Shown in pieces: positions 57,464 to 64,000 of a stretch of DNA of 64,000 nucleotides; the stretch's first letter is position 1, and each line of letters starts with the position of its first letter. Source of the stretch: Ixodes scapularis (Eukaryota; Arthropoda; Arachnida; Ixodida; Ixodidae). Location of the stretch: NCBI RefSeq assembly GCF_016920785.2, contig NW_024609835.1, forward strand, positions 83,982,243 to 84,046,242, given 5' to 3'. A program made the translations under genes and the position numbers. The notes below the pieces were generated by a model, which saw only the letters and a list, made by a program, of their open reading frames with translations, was not told the origin of the DNA and did not search any database.

Positions 57464-58509
57464 GGGCCCGTTTGCTCGAAGTACTAACCGCGGCTAAAGT
57501 TAGCCGCAGTATTTAGGAGAGGGATTTTGAGATGACGTGACTGGTTCGGTAGGGATGCGGGGAAACATGGCGGTGCCCCATTGAGTGAACGCCGCTCGCT
57601 TTGGAACTAATATGTCTTTGTGGTTGCAATATCGGGCGCGTTAGCCAGCAACGAATGGTGCAGGAGGCTTTCGCTTTGCCTTACCTCACTTAAAGCGCAA
57701 AGCATGGGCAATGACATCGCCGCATTTTTTGGATAGTGTTTCGATTCTGGGCACTCCTGAGCCTAAAGGAACGCGATAATTGTCGGCATAGAAACGTCTT
57801 TGGAAAGCGGATTGTTGATAGCACACAAAAGCAGACGGCGTCCCAACAGACCTTTTTTCTAAATTATCCAAGCATCGAGGTTCATGCTACGACTGTAGTT
57901 GCACGCGTCGCACGTGCTGGCGTCTGCAGTAGTAGCCGTTCTAAAGCAAAAAAGTATAAAACAAATTTTGCCTTGCACGCGCGTTTGTTAAAGCCTTATT
58001 CTGATTTTTTACTTCAAATCTTTTATAAGAGGAAGGCCAGCGCGCGTGAACCGTAGAATTATACTTCCAGCGTTTTCCTCGCGATGCTTGGATAATTTAG
58101 AAAAACGTCTGTCGCAACGCTGCCTGCTTTTGTGTGCTATCAACAATCCGCTTTCCAAAGACGTTGCCATGCCGACAATTATCGCGTTCATTTAGGCTTA
58201 GGAATGCCCAGAATTGAAACACTATCTAAAAAATGTGGCGATGTCATTGCCCAATTTTTATTTGCGGTTTAAGTGAGGTAAGGCAAAGCAAACGCCTCCT
58301 GCACCATTCGTTGCTGACTAACGCGCGCGATATTGCAGCTACAACGACATATTGGTTCCGAAGCGAGCGGCGCTCACTCACTGGAGCACCACCATGTTTT
58401 CCCGCATCCCTACCGAGCCAGTCACGTCATCTCAAAATCCCTCTCCTAGGTACTGTGGCTAACTGTAGCCGCGGTTAAGCCGCGGTTAGCGCTTCGAGCA
58501 AACGGGCCC
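57464..58509. mobile_element. Foldback transposon of 1.05 kb with arms of about 420 bp
   Basis: The left arm 57464-57880 and right arm 58077-58509 are reverse complements at roughly 88-90 percent, starting GGGCCCGTTTGCTCGAAG on each side. Only about 196 bp separate them. The arm strand reading outward contains an open stretch (YQQSAFQRRFYADNYRVPL, 57686-57871 minus) that may be a transposase scrap. The right-arm copy has decayed differently. The element belongs with large MITE/foldback elements; superfamily unknown because flanks show no clear duplication. Confidence 0.88.
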
Positions 58510-60555
58510 AGGTAAGAGAATCGAGAGCGCGGTTACTGCAGACTACTTACGTTGTTGAAAAAGCCACTCATATTTTTATGCGTTATTTTTGCTTATTCGC
58601 ATAAATTGATATTGTTTAATGTAAGCGCGCAGGATACATGGTGAGCCAAATATTCCGTCAGAAAAACCAACACCATATTTTACGCGGGATCGGCTGAGCA
58701 CTCAATGAGAAGCTCCAACTCAAGAAGAGCAATTACATGCGACCTCTTTGCAAAAACAAATATCATCGCTATATTTTTATTTTTTTTTCAAGATAACGAT
58801 AGAGAGAGCAACAGACGCATTCAGCAGTATCGATCAACTAGGCCGAAATAAACAAACTCCAAAGTATTTTTTAATACAGCAACATGAGAACCTAAGGAGT
58901 TGAAAATCAAGAGGAAACGAAAGGAAAATCCTTGTTAGAAGAAAACGCGATTCTTGTAAAGGTCGAATTCTCCGCAGTATGCCAATAAACTGAGAAGGGG
59001 GGGGGGGGGGGGGGCGCTCACAATTCCTCGCTTCAGATCGCAATCTATTTCTGCCCCATTTCTCCGCCCAGAGGATGTCGCGGCCCTCTGAGCAGTAGAC
59101 GACACGAAACGGCGCAACGAAAGCACGGGCAAGCGTGCAGTAACGCGTAAATGTACAAAAAAAAAAAAAAAAATGAAACGGTAACAAAACGAAACACATC
59201 CGGACACCGAGAGACAATATTGAGGAATCTTTCAGTTTCTTCCCGGTTACTATCGACTGAGTCGCAAGGGGAGAACCTTCCCATCTCGTGTACAAGCGAT
59301 GGCGACCTGAAAGAATGACAAGTACTTCTTCGATTGGGTCCAAAATAGAACCCCCCCTCCCCCCCCCCCCCCCCCCCCCCCCCCTGAATACAAAAAAAAG
59401 AAAAAAGACGCAAGGTTTAGGGCTGGTTCACGACAACGACTTAAATTCCGAATGTTGTTGTGTCCAGCACCGTCATCAGCAAAACGCAAAGATGGCGATC
59501 GAGGCAAAAAAAAAAACAATAATTGAGACTCCATTTTTTTTAAAATTTAGTCTCGAAATCGTTTGTGCAGAAAGAATCCAATGCCATTTTGGGCGGCTTT
59601 TTGTTTCTTATTTCGTTTGTGCTTGCCGGTGCTCAGGAGCATGTTGTCCGATTTATAACGATGCTTGTTTTGCGGTGCGGGTCTCGTAAATACTGCCTCT
59701 AATCCGCGCGCTAGTTTTAAAAAATCCAGAGGGGATTATCCATTCTCGAGTCTCCACGACCGCGGGCAGCAGAGCGCAATCTTATCCCTCGCAGAAGATG
59801 GGCTAAATGGAAAAGAAGAAGAATAAAAACTACAGAATCTTCGAGCGGTTTCGGAATTTCGGCTTACTTATGGTCAGTTGCTTTCTCTTTTTACAGTTGA
59901 TTCGTTTTCAATGTACGGGGTCTGTATTTTGTTCACTTTCTGCTTGTCGCCTGTGCTCCTTCGACTTTAACATGTTTCATCGCTGACGAGAAAAAAAAAA
60001 ACGAGTAAGAAACATTTTTTTTATATCTTTTATTTGTTCCATGATGTTACAGCCGGAGATAGAATAGCGCAATATATTCGTTACCAAAGTAAACTCGGAG
60101 CACAAGCTGCTTCTTTACTTATTTGATTGTTTTTGAACGAGTCTACTATAATTTTTTCGCTTGTAAAACTCACTGAAGGCAAGGAAATAAATAAAGTTCT
60201 ATTTTTGCTTCGTTTTACTTTAAACAAAATGCATAAATGAACTTTTGAAATTTGTTATAAGAACATGGGTGTAGTTTGGAAAGGGTAAGACTGATAAAAT
60301 ACAAAATTAAAGGTTAAAAATTATTTATTTGCTTCTTATTTTGGTTGCGAATGACAGGCATTGAAAGCGAAATTGGTAGTGGCTGCTGCTTTCTTTACGA
60401 TTAGTAGTGGTAGATGTAGATTGTATTTATGCTTGTATATTCAGGACACTAGATGCCCAAAAAATGAACAATCAAATTTTGGGCCTCTGTTTGTCCACTC
60501 GGTTGTAATATACAATTAAGCTAGAACAGCTATGCTTCCCCTCTGGATGCAGATC
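58510..60555. other. AT-rich DNA with several homopolymer runs, no gene
   Basis: G-run of about 18 at 58,997-59,014, A-run at 59,157-59,173 and a C-rich tract (about 36 bases) at 59,346-59,384. Open frames at 58,834-59,690 exist because of these runs and are not credible. Confidence 0.55.
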
Positions 60556-60560
60556 TGAGG

Positions 60561-60611
60561 AGTTTAGTGATCCTAATACCGCATTTTGAGGGCGGGTATT
60601 AGGACTAAACT
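60561..60611. repeat. Imperfect hairpin
   Basis: AGTTTAG-TGAT-CCTAATACC pairs with GGTATTAGG-A-CTAAACT across a loop of about 13 nt. Confidence 0.7.
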
Positions 60612-60670
60612 ATAGAAATTTTTTATATTATTTTATTTTAAGCGGAACAGATATCTTTAAAAAATGCCCT

Positions 60671-61200
60671 GAAAGCTACTCTTTCCGGTTTGTGCAGGTG
60701 AGTTATACGGCCAGAAGGACATAGCATAGGAGGCTAATGGTAGCGATCAGTCGGCTAATTAAATAAAGTTGTTAATTAAATTTATAATTAGTGAAAATAG
60801 ACATAGATCTCTAGTTATAAACTTGCTGAGCGTTATTTGAAACCACTAAATCAGTAATTTTTAGAACGACCTTGAGCGCGATAGACGGGTAGTGGTGCGC
60901 TGAAGTACCGCTAGAGGCGTGACTGTTCGATCTCCTCCCCAATAGCCTTGCTGCACGAGTGCTAACTTTAGCGCACTGCTGCACTTCTCAAGCGCTAAAA
61001 GTCTTCATACAATTACTTATTTAGTGGTTTTCGATGACGCTCAGCAAGTTTTCACTGGGAACCATGTCTATTTTCAGTAATTAAAAAGGAAATTAACAAA
61101 TTTTACTTAATTAGCCGATTGGTCGTTACCGTCAGCCCCCTATGCTAAGTCCCCGTGACCGCATAACTCAACTGCCGAAACCGGAAAAGCCTATCTTTCA
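60671..61200. mobile_element. Foldback element with arms of about 210 bp
   Basis: The arms 60671-60880 and 60987-61200 share, in inverted order, TTTCCGGTTT, GAGTTAT, ACATAGCATAGG, TCGGCTAATTAA, AAAATAGACAT and AACTTGCTGAGCGT. The spacer includes the ACCGCTAGAGGCGTGACTGT word also seen near 45,490. Confidence 0.8.
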
Positions 61201-61204
61201 CGTT

Positions 61205-61860
61205 TTTTTTTTTTTTTTTATTCAAATCAGGTTGAAATTTTGTTCAGCTGAAAGAAAGTAGAAACATCCTGAATATTTTTTTAATCCAGTTTCAGCTAGT
61301 GACGCAGATATAATTCTAGCTTTATTATGGGGAAAATTAATGGTTTGGTCGGGCAACTTTGCGTTTGTACTGTCAATGGCAGATAGAACTCTACCGTTCT
61401 TTTATATACATTTTAATTTTAATAATAACTAAGACAAAACAAAGAACCTACCGGTCTTTACAAAACGCTGACCGCAGTGAAGCCCTTAATAAAAATTGTC
61501 GCTTAAAGAGCCATAAATTCCCAGTATCTGAGAACTCATTGATTGGACAGTAGAGACATATTAACGCTGACACAACGCTTGTATTCAATCCGTGGGTCGC
61601 ATTGTCTTAGCACCTTGAATGCACAGGCTTCGTGATACCCACTTGGGTACGTGTCTGCCGTCAGCTAAACTTAATTTCGGAAAGGCTGTAATGCTTGCGG
61701 GACTTAGATCTTTCGCCAAAAGCTTTCATTGAGAGTGTAATTGGTATGATTCTATTCTGCGAGTTCTCAAAACATGAATAGTTTCGCTTAACTCATTCTT
61801 CGATGAAATCAAGTATGACTCTTTGGGGCATACAACATGTGGTCTTTTGTGCAAGACTTT
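61205..61860. other. AT-rich DNA, nothing recognised
   Basis: T-run at 61,203-61,219; no motif or convincing ORF. Confidence 0.5.
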
Positions 61861-61866
61861 CTTTAA

Positions 61867-62403
61867 AGGGGTCATGAAACGATTTTCCTACTTCTTCCTT
61901 TTTATTTTTAATCCTCAACTCAAATGCGAATTGTGAAATCACGTCGCCGTGACATTCTTCAGCGCCGGTGCGATGACTCCTAGCTTCCACCGTGCTTTTT
62001 ATGCACACAACAGTACTTGTCATTCCCCAGTGACGATAAGTTCCGTCAGGGCACTCATTGGCCACGAACGCGAATCCGAATATTCGTCGACGGATTTATT
62101 GTTGACAAGCGCATACGTCCGAGTGACGCAGTTCTCGTGTGCAATGCGTGAGCTGGGCTCGGCTGACGTCAGGTTGGCACCGCTGACACACTTTGGGAAA
62201 CGCGGATGCATTATAGTGAAAAGGCGGAGAACTTTCGAAGGAAAGAAGGTATAAAATAGTCCGCTATATTTTCAAATGTTCGTACCGAAGAGCTGACTTT
62301 TGACTTTCTACCCTCTTTCTTTTGGCCAACTAAACGATATGCGATTAGTAAAGTCCCAATTTAAACTCATTTATCTCAGCCCAAAATTTGTTTCATGGCC
62401 CCT
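61867..62403. mobile_element. 537 bp TIR element with TTAA (or TA) flanks
   Basis: The left AGGGGTCATGAAACGATTTT and right, inverted, AGGGGCCATGAAACAAATTT are TIRs. TTAA borders both (61863-61866, 62404-62407). The interior is moderately GC-rich without transposase. A single related end occurs at 49,882. Confidence 0.8.
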
Positions 62404-62407
62404 TTAA

Positions 62408-62690
62408 AGTAATGTTATTATTAATATTAACTAAATTGAGACCACTACTAGGCAATCGAAATTTCTAATAAAAAGTGTAATGAGATTACCTAGCCCAAAG
62501 AAAACATATGTATTTCCTAGGGTCTGTCGTTATAATAAAGTATCCACTCGGTGTGTTCTTTAGCGAATTTTCTGAGCGCCTGTACTGGTGCAAAGCATGG
62601 TTGACGAATTCTAAAGTCGCAATCCGGTGGCTTGTTTTAATACGGCATTACCTAGCGACGCGCAAGGGGGGACAAGCTTAACCGTGCAGC
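62408..62690. other. AT-rich spacer
   Basis: Nothing recognised. Confidence 0.5.
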
Positions 62691-63335
62691 GATTTTTTTT
62701 TTTTTTTTAATTTCGCTAAATACTACTTTGAATCACTCCTTAACGTTAATCACTGAATAAACTTGCTCCAGCCCTTCTTTTTAGGCAATGGCAGTAAATA
62801 AAAAAAATAGAAAAATATAACTATCGCTTATCTCTTCAACTCGGAGTCAAAACAAGTGGCCACGTGGCCTGCTGCCTATCCTATGCCGCCAACGTTAATG
62901 ATAGCCACGCGCTGGGGTTAACAAAGTAGAAAACGCTTGCCGTGCCACAGGCATTGTTAAAGTTTGGCTATTCTCATCATCGCAGTGGTTGGACACGAGT
63001 GCTCACGCAGTTTTCGTGTCCAATCCATGAGCTAAAGTTCCTAGATAAAACCTTCCTACAAGTAGCGACATTCTTTGAAGTGTCGACTGCGTGACGGTGC
63101 AGCTCTTAGGAGGTGAATGGTGGAGCACCGCAGAGCTTTAAACTGAATGCCGTCATTTTGTTCCAAAGGAATGTGTTTGGTCATTTCTACTGGTTATCGT
63201 TACTTGTAAAAGGAGTATCAAGGGACTTATGATGAGCCGGGCTCTCAACTGCCGTCAAGCGGGTGGTTTCGATCCCACAATTACATCATCAAGCTTTGCG
63301 AAGGCAAGACTGAAAGAAATAGTCCTATTGAAAGT
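62690..63335. repeat. Dispersed repeat, second copy
   Basis: Related to 49,890-50,870. The first part (62,710-62,800) is in inverse orientation and the rest (62,845-63,325) in direct orientation relative to that copy. Confidence 0.6.
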
Positions 63336-63339
63336 AAAC

Positions 63340-63508
63340 ATCTTCGACAGAAATCTGTCTGGTTTGGGGAACAATTCGAAAAAAAGAAAACTCAAACCAA
63401 AAGTTTAGAAACAGCAGTTCCCAACGTTTCGGGGTCGACTTGACTCCTTCTTCAGGGGTGACTAAAAATGGAATTGGGCAGCGCGAGCTTCGACCTCTCC
63501 TTCTTCTT
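63340..63508 (-). other. PLE 3' untranslated tail
   Basis: The minus strand after the stop reads TGAAGAAGGAGTCAAGTCGA, then CGAAACGTTGGGAACTGCTG and TTCTAAACTTTTGG, a tail I associate with arthropod PLEs of this type. Confidence 0.65.
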
Positions 63509-64000
63509 CTACTGAGGTGATGTTTTCTGAACGTGACGCAGGCCATGGACGTAAATAGATGGTAAGGCCCCGAGGGGCCTGTTAATGTTCCCCGGTGTAT
63601 TCTGGATGTGCCACGACTCCAAGAACAGGCGTCTTCGAATGTGTGGCTCCGTGTCTATCACGTGTGCTTTTCCGAAGTCGATCCGATGATCAAACACCTC
63701 ACAATGTTCCGCGACGGCGCTACGCTCGCGATCGAAATTGCGCACATCGTTCTGGTGCTGGCGCATGCGTTCGGGAAAAGATTTAGTTTCACCGATGTAG
63801 GCGGCGGGGCACTCCGCACGCGGTATCTTGTAGACCACGCCCTGTGCTTTCTCTTTTGGGAGGCGATCTTTCGGCCTTGGCATGAGCCGTCCTAATGTTG
63901 ACACTGGCTTGTGCGCCACTTGGATACCTTCTTTTCGGAGCACGCGCGCCAGTGTCTCGCTCGTCCCTTTTACATAGGGGACGCTGATGCGCGCGATGGG
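63509..64000 (-). pseudogene. Penelope-like element GIY-YIG endonuclease end, runs off the window
   Basis: The minus-strand frame is open from the window edge to the stop at 63509. It begins PIARISVPYVKGTSETLARV, then HKPVSTLGRLMPRPKD and GVVYKIPRAECPAAYIGETK (the GIY-YIG pair reads VVYKI and AYIGET), then FPERMRQHQNDVRNF, AVAEHCEVFDHRIDF and RRLFLESWHIQ. The segment is intact and better preserved than the other two PLEs, and of a different subfamily (no CCHH-like Cys cluster after the nuclease). RT would lie beyond 64,000, so whether the element is complete cannot be judged; typed as pseudogene because it is partial here. Confidence 0.85.

Noticed and set aside
58834..59689. Frames of 120-170 codons with Phe, Gly and Pro runs
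   Set aside because: Produced by A, G and C homopolymers; the rest of each frame has no family resemblance.

Overview
This is a stretch of animal nuclear genome with almost no recognisable host coding sequence. It consists largely of degraded transposable elements in AT-rich, probably intergenic or intronic DNA. The families present point to a chelicerate, most likely a hard tick: several I/Jockey-like LINEs with CCHC ORF1 proteins and RNase H, Penelope-like elements (PLEs) with a GIY-YIG endonuclease, a Ty3/gypsy element whose Gag contains a CWYH-type motif, and many foldback MITEs with TA, TTA or TTAA target duplications. The taxon is an inference from familiarity with these families; the window has no rRNA or conserved single-copy gene to confirm it.

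Layout. 1-10,100: AT-rich DNA with a head-to-head PLE palindrome (3.05-3.7 kb), three splice-site-bounded exon-like segments on the minus strand (4.3, 6.1 and 8.5 kb; the last encodes a kinase-like glycine-rich loop) and two TIR elements. 10.1-11.2 kb: a CpG-rich block that could be a promoter and first exon for a minus-strand gene. 15.3-24.7 kb: one Ty3/gypsy retrotransposon broken by five younger insertions (187 bp hAT-like MITE, 3.3 kb TIR element, 194 bp foldback, about 0.77 kb TIR/tandem-repeat insertion, 166 bp PIF/Harbinger-like MITE). 25.5-33.9 kb: two LINEs in tandem, the first 5'-truncated and the second nearly full length. 35.1-37.0 kb: a second head-to-head PLE pair. 37.5-49.6 kb: two copies of a repeat with GTAAT-rich ends, one split by a 4.9 kb TTAA-flanked TIR element. 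51.1-57.2 kb: a full-length LINE with a 12 bp target-site duplication. 57.2-63.3 kb: foldback elements, including a palindrome of about 1.05 kb. 63.3-64.0 kb: the 3' part of a third PLE that runs off the window.

Every autonomous element seen carries stops, frameshifts or lost catalytic residues, so none looks active. No complete host gene can be called. The best host candidates are the minus-strand exon-like segments at 8.5 kb and 46.3 kb. The main interest is structural: nested insertions that can be ordered in time, a repeated PLE architecture, uncharacterised TIR families and large hairpins.
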